Source: Campylorhamphus procurvoides
Taxonomy: Eukaryota > Chordata > Aves > Passeriformes > Dendrocolaptidae
Reading direction: 5' to 3'
NCBI GenBank assembly: GCA_013396655.1
Contig: WBMV01004760.1
Span: 1,445,910-1,509,909 of the forward strand
Length of the DNA stretch: 64,000 bases
Under the pieces are notes generated by a model. It worked only from the letters and a program-made list of their open reading frames with translations. It was not told where the DNA came from and did no database searches. Made by a program: the position numbers and the translations under genes. This document shows, one piece after another, positions 1 to 12,880 of this stretch (the first letter of the stretch is position 1; each line of letters begins with the position of its first letter).

Positions 1-3000
1 CACTATGACTGCAAGCACTGTGAGACCCAACATTCTCTGACAACAACCAGAGCAAAATTAACCCGTTGTAAAATACCCCTTATAGGAGAGCTAAGTTGTG
101 GTTAAAGGTTGAACGTACAGTAGCAAACCCAGTGAGGCTAAAATTGAAAACACCTACAAGTTTGCAGTAAGAGACTTTCACCACCCTCACTCATCTTCTT
201 ACAGCAATCAGTAAAAAAAAAAATTTAGAATTCAGGGTAGCAGTAATTTATACTCCAACAGTGATAGTCTGATATTCCACATTAACACTAATAGGAACCT
301 TGTGAAAACTGTTTGGAATGAAACATATTACTCTCCAAAGCCAGCCGCATCCTGAGGAACCTCTGCCCATCAAGACCTTGTCATTTCCTGTGGCATTTCC
401 AGTTTCCTCCTTTTGGGAAGAGAGACATAAGGCACTTGTAGTTCCCTGGAATTCAAAATTCACTGGTACCTGCAGTCCTGCTTGCTTTGAGTTACAAGAG
501 AAAAATTACAGTCTTCAGCAGAAATAGCTTGTAGCAGTTAAGTGCCCTGCTTTTTATACCTACAGCCCCGTGAAGTCTTTACAAATTGTAGTTTCAGAGA
601 AGCAAACACTGTAATTTAGGATATATGTTGTGAATAGTCACATTAATGTCTTACAATTTTCCCTGTGTGACATTAGAATAAACAAGCAATCTACTTACAT
701 TCGTGAAATAATTTTCAATGCTCATTTTTGATGAAATTCAAGGGCTAGTTGAAAGCTGAAATACTTTGTGTTGAAACTACTGTTAACAGAAAGAATGTTT
801 CTAAAGAAAGTACATTCCATTTGTCTTCTAGTACACACTTGCCACAAAATATTTGTTTTGCTCTGCGTATGTTGAATTAAGAGTTTTCTAAAAGAAATTA
901 ATAGTTCTAAAAGAAAGACTGTGTATGCAATACTATTTGCAGACATGTGAGAGAGAAGTTTTCATGCTTCCAGAAAACTTCAAGACATGTTCATCTAAAT
1001 ACCTAATTAGACACATATGCATACTATTTAAGGCATTTTACTCATTAAACAACTAAAGTAATAGTTAATAAATAACACACTTAAGGTAAACACTAACAGG
1101 AGTGGTTAGTAAGGGTACCTCGTGCTATACTCTGGAAGTACAGGTCTTATTCATTTTCTATAAACAAATTGCCTGTGTGGAACAGAAAACTAATAATTGC
1201 TCACTGTGACACATAAGGCACGGCTCTGAATTGTGATTACAGGTGGATGTTTGCAGAGCAGGCAGGGAGAGACAGAATTAGACTAGTTCAGGGCTAAATT
1301 TAGCCTTCACCTGACACAGACAAATATGCTTTTTTCCAGCATCAGTAGCACAGGACGTGACCAAGCAAGGTACCTGCCAGCATCGCTCTGGGAGCTGCAG
1401 CAAAGCACACGTGGCAGCACAGCTTGGCCTGCAGAGCATTTCTGTCTCCTTCCACACCCAGAGCATTATGTTAAATAAGCTATTCCATTAAATTCACTGT
1501 AAGTCTCTCCGATTCCAGTTTGCACCATGTGTGTTACTGTGAAGCACACATAAATGCAGATTAACTCAGCCAGTTCAAAGGATCTCACTTCTTCTAAAGA
1601 CACACAAACAGTTTTGTTTGTTGTCATCCTCTTATCTTCAGACTCTTCTCAACCATGTTGCCAAGATACATTCTCATGTTATTTCAGCCACTAATAATTT
1701 ACCCATCTGACAAATAATAAATTCACTTGCAAGCTTCAGGACAGTAAACCAGAGAAGCTAAACTCATGAATACCTAAACCACTTGAAACTTTGCTTCATG
1801 CTGGGGAGGCAGCTGGTGTGCTGTGGCCACTGCTTATTATGGCAATCAGAATTATTTCACTCGTTCCTAGAGTGCCTGTGCTGCTGCAGAGTCCAGCTGT
1901 TCTCTCTCCTGCTATATTTAGGCTGCAGACTTCTGGGGCTGGAATTGTCTTTTCATTGCCCATATGTAACTATATACAACTGAACTCCGAGATGCTCTAA
2001 AACAAAGATGTAAAAATTACTTGAAAAACCAAAGACAGTATGAAAAGTTTATGATTTTCATTCTTCTCAGATTGGTTGTCATTATTGTTATTCAGATTAC
2101 AGAAGTTATACAAACAATAGACTTGTCAGTTCAATGGCTAAATAAATTACTTTAGCTGGGGTCAAGAGGAATTATCCCGTTTGTCCTTTCATTTTGAAAA
2201 GAAAGATACATGTCAATTGAGAAATACAAGTGGAGTTTGGAGACAGTGTAAAGGTTGAATTTTGACTTTTACAAAACATTTTGAAAATGTAAGAATTAAA
2301 TGCTTTGCATTTTTAGGACACCATTCCATTACTGAATTATTTCCTGTGTACAAAGATGAAACAAATTCCAGCTCTGTGCAGGGCAAAAAGACAGCAACCC
2401 CTACGTTTAGTTTGCCTCAATAAAAAATTCTTGGGATCTTTCCCATTAGAACTGCTACTGTTTGCTGCCAAAGCTGTTGATAAACTCCAAGGACAAGAAA
2501 ACAGCCTATAGTGTGCTGGTTCTCACTGAGATACTGCATGTTAGTAATATGGGAAGAGCTTCTCCTTTCACTTTCTTGGATAATCAGAAGCATTTTACTC
2601 CATTGCCCTACCAAAGTTAACACTGAAAGATGAAAATTGTAGATGTCTCAGGCAGTGGCTCCCAAGAACATCACCAACAGCACCAGCACTGCCACAAAGG
2701 GCTGGAAACACCCGTGAAGCCCCCGGGCAGGTGCAGGGAGGGCAGGCAGAGACCTTGGGCTGCAGCTGCCCAGGAGAAGCAGTGCAGGACCACAGCAGCT
2801 CCAGGGCCCAGGTGGCATCCCATCCATCTGTGTTTCCAGCTAATCATCCTCGCTGCCATCAGTCCAAAAGATGAAGTGTTCGAAACCGCAGCAGCCGTTT
2901 AGATCCTCCCATCACAAAGGGTGTTTACAACTGGAAACACAGGAATCTGCTTGAGCCTTTATCTTTAAAACCCGAGCGAACAAAACCCCTCAGGGAAATA

Positions 3001-4453
3001 ACAAATGAGCAAGTTATGCTCAGAAAAACAATTTAGCCGACAAACTCAAGCACTTGTAAACTAAGAAAAGCTCGATCTACAGTTGCAAAAGCAAAAGTAT
3101 TTTTGCTTGCTTATACAAACACTTTATGATGTAAACTTAACTCTGCTTAACTTTCTTCATGAGATCAGTAACTTTCAGTACACAGGATGATCTCTCAATC
3201 TCACAAATTAAGGTTTCAAATGTGCAATTTTGCAATTGTGATGATGCTTGTTATGCAAAATTATTGTATTTAATTGCTATTTTATTTCTATTCAGTTCTA
3301 ATGTTTTGCATCAAGGAAACATTTCTACGGATGCAGCAACATTTTATAACTCCAGATGTAGATCTGAATCATTAACTGAACCTCAGAAAACCAGACACTA
3401 ATTCCAACAGCTGAAACAGTGTGAATAAAAGCAAAAGCTGCATCCTATGCATTCCTATAAACCTCTTAAGAAAATACACCCCTAAAAAGACTTGCCTTTG
3501 CATCTTTGGTTTGAAAAAGAAATGCTTAGTGTTTTGATTCTACTCACTGAGATCATCTTCCACAATTAATTGTGACTTTCACAAAAAGAACTTTCTTTAA
3601 CCTGTAGAAGATAAGTGGGTTGTATCTTTCATTTCAAAAGATAATGCGCACAACTAATCCAAGAATGTAAAAATGACTGAAGAGTGGCTTTGTGCTTTTC
3701 AAATCCAACACTCAGTGTGCAAACTGACAGTGATCTGTTTTCTGGGTGGTGTCTCCCAGTTCTGTCAAACGGCTTTGTGCTGGGACAACTTGAAAATGCA
3801 AAATTTTATACTTGTACAGCACCACAGGAAATGTCACCAATGTTGCTTTGGCAAGCATAGATGCACTCAAGGTACTTTAGTAAAAAACCAGAAGTTCAGA
3901 GATTTCCATCCCACTGACAGAGACAATCAGCTACATGATTTTATTATTTAAACTAAAGCAGAAATCTCTGTGTTAATGAGATACGTTTGGGAACTCAGGG
4001 TCAAACCCTATGATGGTTAACACAGTGAAAAGATCTGAAACATCACAAAGCACTTGAGGGGAGTTCCTCACAACATTAATTTTTAGCCTGGCAGAATAAT
4101 ACTCATTATAAGATCCCACAGATGAAAACTAATGTACTGTGAATTTTATACCACTTCATTATAATTCAAATGACTTTTTCTTCCTTCTTACATTTTCATT
4201 GTTTGATAAACTAAAATACCTCTATTATTTCTATAAAGCATAGGAATAGTGGCAATGTTCATCAAAGAGGGTATTAAATAAGTTATATTCAACAACTAGA
4301 TACAGATGAATATTATTGAACTACCTTAGGCCACAAAATTGTCATTTCATATCAAAATATGACTTATATAGCAAGGCAAAAAAAAAAAGGTAAGTTTCTT
4401 TTAAGGGGAAGAAAAGTCAAACCTTTTGTATTAGTTATGTACTATTTTAAAAG
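1..4453. other. Intronic stretch with no gene seen
   Basis: AT-rich unique sequence. The one compositional feature is a GC-richer patch at about 2680-2830, where open frames on both strands (plus 2630-2902, minus 2671-2859) are compositional. No CR1 copy or exon was recognised. Confidence 0.6.
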
Positions 4454-4680
4454 TCATAGAATCATAGACTGGTTTGGTTGGAAGGGACCTTAAAGACCAC
4501 CTCCTTTCAAGCCCCAGCCATGGGCAGGGACACCTTCCACTAGCCCAGGTTGCTCAGAGCCCCATCCAACCTGGCCTTGGACACCTCCAGGGGTGGGGCA
4601 ACCACAATTTCTCTGAGCAACCTGTGCCACGGCCTGCCCACCCTCACAGCAGAGAATTTTTTCTGATAAAAACTGATGTT
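4454..4680 (-). mobile_element. CR1 LINE 3'-end fragment
   Basis: The plus strand begins with TCATAGAATCATAG, the reverse complement of the CR1 terminal octamer repeats, followed by recognisable CR1 3' text: GGTTTGGTTGGAAGGGACCT, GGGCAGGGACACCTTCCACT and GAGCAACCTGTGCC. Family knowledge places this as the last ~220 bp of a 5'-truncated CR1 copy in the same sense as CACNA2D3. It has no reverse transcriptase coding capacity. The left end is sharp; the right end near 4680 fades into unique sequence. Confidence 0.9.
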
Positions 4681-6129
4681 ACGAAAAACACTTCACAGAC
4701 ACTCTCCAGGTATTAAGGATTTGTAAATAAACATTAAGACTTACCTACAAAATAAACACATTCTGTAAATTATATCACAGCCAGTTTTTTGTAAGCCACT
4801 GGTAAAAAATTAGCCAAATGCATTTTACACAAATTCATAGACCATTTTACTGGACAAGGTACTTTTGCATACCCAATAGTTCCTCAGCAATTCCCTTATT
4901 TTCATGATAAAGAGTCAGTTTCACTGCTGTTCACAAACTAAAGAGACATTTTAAGTCCTGGTGTCTTTTCTGTCTTGAGATTCTTGTCCTAATGCAGGTT
5001 GCAGTCTATCACAAAAATATTAATGTAATTACTATAATAATAAAATTAGGTTGATGAACTATTTTCTTATGCTAATTTGCACAATCTCAACAGTTCACTC
5101 CCAATCCCTTGATGCTTTCTGTGAAGAACATAAAATGCAATGAGTTTATTCCAGTGCTACTGACAACAAGTGTATTTCATTATGAGCAAAACTACTTCTG
5201 CCCCATGCCACAGAATAGCTCATTCCTTTAATCTCTCAACATAAAAGCCATAAATATAAAATAAATTTACAAAGGAAACAAACCACAACATCCCACAACT
5301 ATGTGTTTGCTTTCACACGGATTTGAAGTAGGTCAAAACCTTTTAAATGACTACTGACATTTTAATTTTCTTCCACCCTTAGAGTCTTTGTGAGTGCCTA
5401 TCCATCAAAGGATCTGGCCTGACTGTTTGTAGTACTAGATCCAGCATTTTAAAATAATTTTCAGTGCTTCCTCAAAGAGTCTGCAGAAGACTTTTTAGTT
5501 CAGCACTCCCCTTGCACACTCCAGATTTGCCTCTAAATTCCCAGCTCTCCAACCACCACTCTCTCTCCCAGCGCTGCACTCCAGCATCCTTCCCCTGTCG
5601 AGGGCCGGCGGTTCCCTCTGTGGTACAGCTGGCTGGGCACGGTGCTCCCTCCCAAACACGGCAACTGAGCCTGCCAACAGCTGGGACACACATCTGGGGA
5701 AAGGTGACTGCTCCAGGCAGGAAAGCCATGGAGAAGGCAGCTCCCCTACCCACTGAATAGGAGACAGTGAGTGGTCCAGCAGAGGCATGAGGTGGTCTCA
5801 GCAAAGACAACTGCCGAGAAGGGACCACCTTAGATTACAAATCCTTTAGTGAAATTTATAAAGGGAAGATGGAGATAGCAGAATACATCAGAGTCCCATC
5901 ATAACAATCTTGATTAAGAACATTTTTGTGATTGGGAGTACATCTGACTGACTTGGGAATATCAGTGTTACTGGGAGCTGGGGGTCAGACGTTCTTTAGG
6001 GGCAGAGGATGCCCCTGTTCTGTCTCGTATATTCTGGGAAGGAACGGCGTTTACCTCAAATCTCTGGATCTAAATAAGGGGCACGACATGAAATACAGAG
6101 GAAAGGCACTCTGCCAAGGGACCACCGGG
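4681..6129. other. Intronic stretch with no gene seen
   Basis: Mostly AT-rich, with a moderately GC-rich segment at about 5540-5830. Overlapping open frames there on both strands lack recognisable domains. It leads into the CpG-rich patch at 6130. Confidence 0.55.
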
Positions 6130-6545
6130 AGCGGGCAGCAAAGGCAGCTGACGAGGGGCTGAGCAGGAATCATGTGGGGAAAGGAGCTACAGGAGAGCCC
6201 CGAGAGGGCGGAGGCGAGCAGCGGGACGCGGCCATGCAGCTGCCAGAGCTGTGCCTGCCGTGCCGCTCACAGCCCAACACCGCCAGCAGCTCCGCCCAGA
6301 CCTACCTAGCCCTCAGTCCTCCTTCCCATCACAAACCACAAACGCACTAGCCCTAGAGAAGGGGCATCGCCTGTGCCTTTCCTTAACACTTCTCCCTGGG
6401 GGGGGGGACAAAGCAGTGCCGCCTGGAGAGAGTAGTTTAACACTGAGTGCCTGGATGCTGCGAGGCGCTCCGCGGGGCCGCCAGAGCCGGAGCCGGGAGC
6501 TCGTCCCGCTGTGCCCCCAGCCCGGCACCAGCAGCAAACGGGCAC
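6130..6545. promoter_or_regulatory. Intronic CpG-rich patch
   Basis: This is an isolated ~415 bp stretch with G+C around 60% and about 27 CpGs by hand count over 6121-6540, an observed/expected ratio near 0.65. It stands out in an otherwise CpG-poor intron. Dense runs are at 6208-6231 and 6460-6515. Open frames cross it on both strands, the longest on the plus strand at 6251-6613, but none resembles a known protein. It could be an alternative or internal promoter, an enhancer with CpG content, or a decayed GC-rich insertion. Confidence 0.4.
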
Positions 6546-6689
6546 TGAGAAACTATCACCTCCTGCTTAACAAAACGCCTGTGCAGAACTTCATTTTCCT
6601 GCACATTCTTTAAAATTGCTTTGTTCCGACGGAAATGCCTGTTAGTGGCACATAACCCTTTAAAATATGCTGACCGTGTCAGGAACTTC

Positions 6690-6703
6690 ATTTGCATATT
6701 AAT
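6690..6703 (+). promoter_or_regulatory. Octamer plus TAAT motif (POU/homeodomain type)
   Basis: ATTTGCATATTAAT combines the canonical POU octamer ATTTGCAT with an adjacent ATTAAT homeodomain core. It is followed 20 bp later by GGGATTAATTG. Together with the CpG-rich patch on one side and the G-quadruplex on the other, it suggests a regulatory element. Motif presence is seen; function is inferred. Confidence 0.35.
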
Positions 6704-6783
6704 AGCTACCTCTCTCTCTCAGGGGATTAATTGCCTTCCCAACAGAATCGCACAATCCCATTTCTGCAGGTTTATTCTGGCTC

Positions 6784-6809
6784 GGGGGTGGGGGTGGGGA
6801 TGGGCAGGG
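6784..6809 (+). other. Strong potential G-quadruplex
   Basis: Five G-tracts (5, 5, 4, 3 and 3 Gs) are separated by loops of only 1, 1, 2 and 2 bases, one of the strongest G4 patterns in the window. It lies 240 bp from the intronic CpG-rich patch, on the template strand for CACNA2D3 transcription. Confidence 0.7.
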
Positions 6810-9087
6810 CATGGACTACAATTCTATTGTTTCAGAATTTGGGATTTCTCGGCACTTACCTTTTCATGTTCTTAAACACCTTTTAGTAATCGGAGGCATT
6901 ATGAAATAGAGATAGACCTTTTAAACCAAGCTTATCCAATTCAACACTGGTTTATAGTCCACAATTATTAAATTTATGATTTTTAAACAGTATGGCAAAT
7001 TAAGTAGGATTCTACAAAGTGGATAAATGGCACATTAAAAAGTAATTGATATACAATATTATAAATGTGAAGACTAGAAAATTGAGTGCAGTGATAATCT
7101 AGAACTCTTTCCTTTGAAAAAAGAGAATTCTATTGAGACAACACAATGTCAGGTTATGCTCTCACACAGACTATTCTCAACTAACACATGCTTAATGAGG
7201 CCATACCTCTGTAGTCTGTTCTACAGTCAGTTCAGAAGACATTGTAAAGCACCCTCACAATATACTGTGACTGGAGTTATCTAAATAAGCAATAAAATTC
7301 ATTTGTACCAGATATCTGATAACTATGGAACCTCAGCATGGCTTAAACTAAGACAACATCTAGCGTACACAGCATTCCTGTGACTAGAGCTCAATAGCAA
7401 ACATGACAGAGGGTACAGTGAATTTCTAATTTATTGCAGTGACCTGCAATACAAAAATACACTTGGCAGATTCCAGATTCCAAAAATGCTCTCCCAGTGA
7501 TAACCTATTTACTTTTCCCCTAAAATGGACAAATAGAGTGAATGGGACAGATTAAAGCCCTATTTCAGAGTAGACATTAAAACATTTTCTATTTGAATTA
7601 TTGTGATAACCTTGCAGTTACTATAAAATTTGTTGGAAAATATGCATTCATCGCAGTTTACAATCTTTTTTCCCCAAAGTATTTTCCCCACTCACTCTTC
7701 TGTTCATACTTTCTGTAAATAGACTTAATACCAGTAGAAACACTTTTCCAAACACAGAAGGAATTTCTAGGACACTGCTTGGCACAGCCGGGAATACAGT
7801 GTCTTTAATGACACTCTGTGCCTTTTGGGCCCAAGGATATGCAGAAAATAACAGCAGAAAGTAGCTTTAAAAAAACACCACCACTGCAATCACCATATCC
7901 TTCTCTTGCACTGCTGCTGTTTCAAAGTCTCTGTCTCTGGTAGTTGGGGCATTTCAGAGGAAGCAGATAGTGTTAATAAAACTCTCTGCTTTTGCTGTTC
8001 TGAATTTATCAATGACAGCCATAACAAAAAACTAAGATTTTAATCAGCTAACAATGAAAGCTCACTTGTGATGCACTTTGTTTTTCTCAGATAAAACAGG
8101 GTAAAAACAGTTAAGGGGATAAGGAAAAATAAGCATACAAAGATATTATTTCAAGATTCTAAACATAATTCCAGCAGGCCCCTTGCAAAGGTCTACAGGC
8201 CTTAACATTTAGAACAAGGCTGTCCTAATATGGATGAAGAGCCAAAGACACTCTCACAACATGTCAGGAAAAGAATGCTTGTTTTTCCCACGTGGAAAAA
8301 TCAGATCAGGTCAGATATCTTAAACATAATCCTCATTGTGAGCAAAGAAAGTGCAAAGTCCGTTCTTTAGACACTAACTACTACTAATCCTTTCTTTAAA
8401 AAACTATTTTCTATTGCAAGCAAACTTTGCAAAACAGAATGTACTGAGGGCAAATTACACAACCAGGTGGTCAGGGTAGATTCACATGAAACTGAGAGCA
8501 TACTTTTGCTAATATATCTATATAAGAACTGAAAGTTTATGTACTGTGCAAATCTGCTCATCAGGACTGATGATTCTGTGCCTTATTTCTAAATTGCTCC
8601 AATTGCATCTCATTTCACTGATGGGAGGAGCCTGGATGTGGTCCAGTCAGCTGGGTTTAAAGGGAACTGTGTGTTCACACCAGATTAGGAGAATTAAAAT
8701 TAAGCTAATTGTTAAAGAAAATATTTGGCTAACACTTCATTATGTGTGATACAATGTAAAATGCTCTAAACAGGATCCAGTTTTGATATTTGAGCCCTGG
8801 AAATTGATTTAATATACTGATGAATCTCAAAATGTTCTTAAATAAAATCTCTCTGAGGAAATAAGACAAATATATAGAAAATGAATTAACTATAAATAAT
8901 GACAAAAGATCACTTATTTACAAAACGTGTGATCCATACTAGAAATATTGTATAGGGATATTTCCCTTGGAAGGAACGTATATAAATTGCATCAAGAGAC
9001 TGCAAGCCAAATTCATACAATCCTTTTGGCTTTACTACAACTGTAGCTTTAGTGAAGCTTCAGAAAGGCTTGAAGCTTCTGATCAAA

Positions 9088-9108
9088 AATAGGATTGTAA
9101 ATCCTATT
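9088..9108. repeat. Perfect 9 bp inverted repeat, 3-base spacer
   Basis: AATAGGATT and AATCCTATT flank GTA. The GGATT/AATCC cores are bicoid/OTX/PITX-like half-sites facing each other. Just to its left, GAAGCTTC occurs twice within 30 bp (from about 9054 and 9073). Confidence 0.65.
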
Positions 9109-11285
9109 AAAATAGATTAAGGGAAACATTGCACATTGCTAAAAATATCAAGCATAATTTAAAAGAATTTTCAAACGTTGCCACTCCATTACACTGATAA
9201 CATTTTAGCAAAAATATAAGTTAAAAAAAAGACAGTTGTTTTCTATTTGAACACACATTTTACATGTACTTTTACACTCATTCATCCTACTGTCTTACAA
9301 GCCTCCTTGCAGTTAATGTTTTATCAGCAGCAGCTTCTTTCTGCAGGTTTCAAACTGTTCCACAATCACACTTCAAAGACTTGTGTCACATTAAAGGTAC
9401 AGCAGTGCCCCCTGGCACAGGGACCCCTCTCTGTTCTGTCCTTCAGGCACAGCCCATTTCACACGTGCCCTGATCATTTACAAAGCATTGAGAACACCGA
9501 GGAAAGCTGGGAAGGCCAAGATGGATCTTTCAAGGATTTGGTTTTTATAGAGTGGTTTTTCTTTTTCCACTATTTGCATTTCCATATTTACATAGAAATT
9601 AAGCCACACAAATGATAAAGCCTAAAGGCAATTCTGTAATAGGTTCATTTTGTTGAAACTAACTCAAGACAGTAACAAAGATCTTGTCCCTTCTTATGTC
9701 ATGTTCCTATTCCTCATTATGGTGTCTGCATCTTTTCCACATATATTGGCATCTGTATTAAACTACAAAACCTTCTATGTGGCTTTCCAGAGTGAGCCCT
9801 ATTTCTATCATGTAAATAATGTTTTTTTCAGACATCTTAGATTTCTGGAGTTTAGATCCACAGCTTTATATTGTAATTGGTTAAGGGTCACAGAATACAG
9901 ATGGTTTAATAGAGCTGACAGTGCTTGCCACTAGGTTTGCTGGGACCAAACACAGTTTATGGTGACTGTAGCCTTACTGTTACATCAGCCAGCTCTTAAT
10001 CACTTTAAACCTTTCTGTTGGAGCCAATGGGACTGTTTATGCTCGGAAAATTGGGCATTTCCATGAATGTTTATGAAGCAGAATTTAATACATAGCACTC
10101 CCAGTTTTCCACTCATTGAGGAGAGAAAGAATTTCAAATACATCTAAAGACTTGTTTGCACTGGAACTGTGACATACTAAATTAAGTTAATGGAGATCAT
10201 AGACTATATGATATATGCAATTATTTCATTGACATGCACTTTATACTCTGATATAGCCAAACCCATTCAGCCCTTAAAAACAGCCAAAGGCAAGTTCTGT
10301 TACCCTGTGATATACACTGGGAGCAGGTAAAAGATGACAGTCATGGAACACTGAGTGTGGTCACAGCCAGGCCACCCTCAGCTCTGCTGGCTTCTCGGGC
10401 TCAGGGAACAGCCTTAGACAGATGGTGCCTCCACACCCTCAGCCAAACGCAGCCTGCCTTGGGATTGGCACTGCACAAAAAACTTGGAAGCAGAGAGAAG
10501 ATGGGAGTGAGGCTGCCTTCCAGCTGTCCATTCACTTCTACTAAAGGGCTGCTGGGTAAGACATTCAAATACTCTTCAGCACTACAATTTACAGCTCACG
10601 ATTTTAATATAGGCAGGTCATCAAGTTGCACAGAAGATAATAGGTGTTACTTCATTTCCTTCTAAGAAAAGGTAAGCGCAGGGAGGCAGTAAACATTAAG
10701 CAGTCTCAGATTAATCTAGTGCTGTATATAAGCAAGTCTCAGTCATTAGAAATACTCTTTTACCTCTGAATTTAATAAAAACGTACCAGTGTCTGTAACT
10801 GGAATTCTTTACCTCTTTTCAAATTTCTCTATTATCTATACATCTGCTCCCTGAAAGAATTAAAAGTAATTTTGAAAAAGCAGGTTATAGTCTGCATTCT
10901 GTGGGAGAAAGAAGTAGTGTCTCATGTTTTCAGCTTACTCTTCAGAAAGGGTTATTTGTCCTTATTCTTTCAAATAGTTCATTAAAATCAGAACAGCATG
11001 CCACAGGAAAAATACAGCCCCAAATCTTAAAATCCCACATTTAAAAAATGTGTAAAATATTAGATTTATTCTAATACAAAAGTGCCAAAAGCAATTGCAA
11101 AATATTTTTGGTCATTCTGCACTATAAAAATGTCTCAAAATCCAGTTACTAATTGGACTGAGAAAAGTTAGAAAAAGATTGAAAATCATGTAAAGATTTT
11201 CAGTTTCCTGTTTTTCTAACAGTACTGAAGTTGCTGCTGAACATAAATTTCCTCACTTTCTACAACATGCAAATGGACAAGTTTC

Positions 11286-11299
11286 TTTTTTTTTTTTTT
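11286..11299. repeat. Poly-T run (14 T)
   Basis: A mononucleotide run with no CR1 or SINE sequence next to it. Confidence 0.95.
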
Positions 11300-12776
11300 C
11301 ATGAACCTATAGAAAATAAAAGTTTGTTACTGAATGTGGCAGGAGCACCTATATGTGCAATATCAGCATCTGACACGGGGAGTAGAGACTTGCCTTCATA
11401 AAGCTACTCAGTATGTGAGCTTGGGTCCCTTGCAGCAAACAAAGTGAAGGTGACTTGTGCAGCAGGAGGGTGTTGTGCTTCTTGATGCTACCTCCAAACT
11501 TGGGCTTCACTAATATTGCATTGATACCAGATCAAGGAAAATTCACTATTTGTCAAATAACATCAAGTAACCAGTAGCTCTCATTTAAAAATTGAGGCAT
11601 TAAGAAATCAAAGTAACAAACAAAAAATCCAGAACAATTTTTTTTCCTGTAACAGCCAGCAGAAGCCACCCCTATTCAGGGGCAGAACTCGGTGTCTCAC
11701 TCACCTCCCCCTCAAGTACCTTTGCTACCAAACACAGGGAAGGCAGAAGCAGTAATTTGTTTCCCAAAGAGGATCCCATCTGCCAAGGAAAGGGCTTACC
11801 CACATGGACTACAAGGGAAGTGGGAAGTTACTTTCTTTCCTAGGAAATGATGAATGGAGCACCAGGGAAACAAAGAGCTACCGCAGCCCCTGCCATGCAT
11901 CCCTCTTGCACAGCGGCCGGAGGGAACCCACACCTGGAGGCGGGGAAGGGATACTCGGGATGCTGGTGGCACTGGGGCATACCTGCCTGAGCCAGTCCCC
12001 TGTACGGGGTGCAAATCACCACGTTAGGAAGAAATTAAATACGTAGCAAAGTAATTTGGTTCCTCTCATAAAATTAGCTTTATGCTGTTCTATAGCCAAA
12101 ACAGCTCTGGAAAAGCGTCTTTTGCAAGTGAAATATCCAGTTCCATTCATGTCCTGATCATTTCTGTGCTAACACTCTTAGAGCAGGATGCTTCTAAAGC
12201 CGTTGTTTCCTGGGATTTGGGGAATGCTAAAAAGTAAATCTTAATTCCTACAGTCAGCCCGTGGAATACAGCTGTATTGGGGCTGCTGGTGGGAGCCTCT
12301 TCCCGGCTCCAGGAGCACGTCACAGCAGAGTCCTTAATTCTGCTGAGATCCTCGAGCATGCGAGTAAACAAACACATTGTGATTACGGCCAGGGGAACAG
12401 CAAAGGGAAAAGGCTGTTATCGTCTCCAGACAGACTCTTATCAACACTCCCATTAAAGAGCAGTAAACGGCTACCAATGATAAAATTACCAGTAATGAAT
12501 TTTAAATACATTATTGATGTAGTCCTGGGGGGAGGGGAGATGTTAACCCTTTGGGGTGAGCAGAGGCGCCAGTGCCAAGTAAATAATATACCACTACACT
12601 GATTTTTTTTTCCCATTTAAAGTATTTGTGATTTCATTGCTGGCCATTCTATCTGTGTTTGCAAACACACACCGTGATGGGTGCCCGCAACATGTTTTTA
12701 AGTAAATGAAAGTTGAGAGCAATCAGCATCTCCTTCCTGATCTGCAGTGTGTCACTGTGCAGTCCCTGGGTTCCGC

Positions 12777-12880
12777 TCTTTTGGGGTTGTTGGTTTCCTG
12801 GTTGCTTTGGGTTTGGTTTATTTTGGCGTTTGTTTCTAGTTGCGGTGGGCTGGGGGTGTGGCTTGCTATTTGTTTTTTCT
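12777..12880 (+). repeat. G+T-rich strand-asymmetric tract
   Basis: About 100 bases of plus-strand sequence consist mainly of G and T, with TTGG and GGTT motifs but no clean repeat unit. It reads as old degenerate simple sequence. Open frames through it look like membrane proteins only because of the T-rich composition. Confidence 0.5.

Noticed and set aside
2630..2902. GC-richer segment with frames on both strands
   Set aside because: No splice sites or domain. CpG is depleted, so it is not a CpG island, and the frames are histidine/glutamine-rich from CAG/CAC content.
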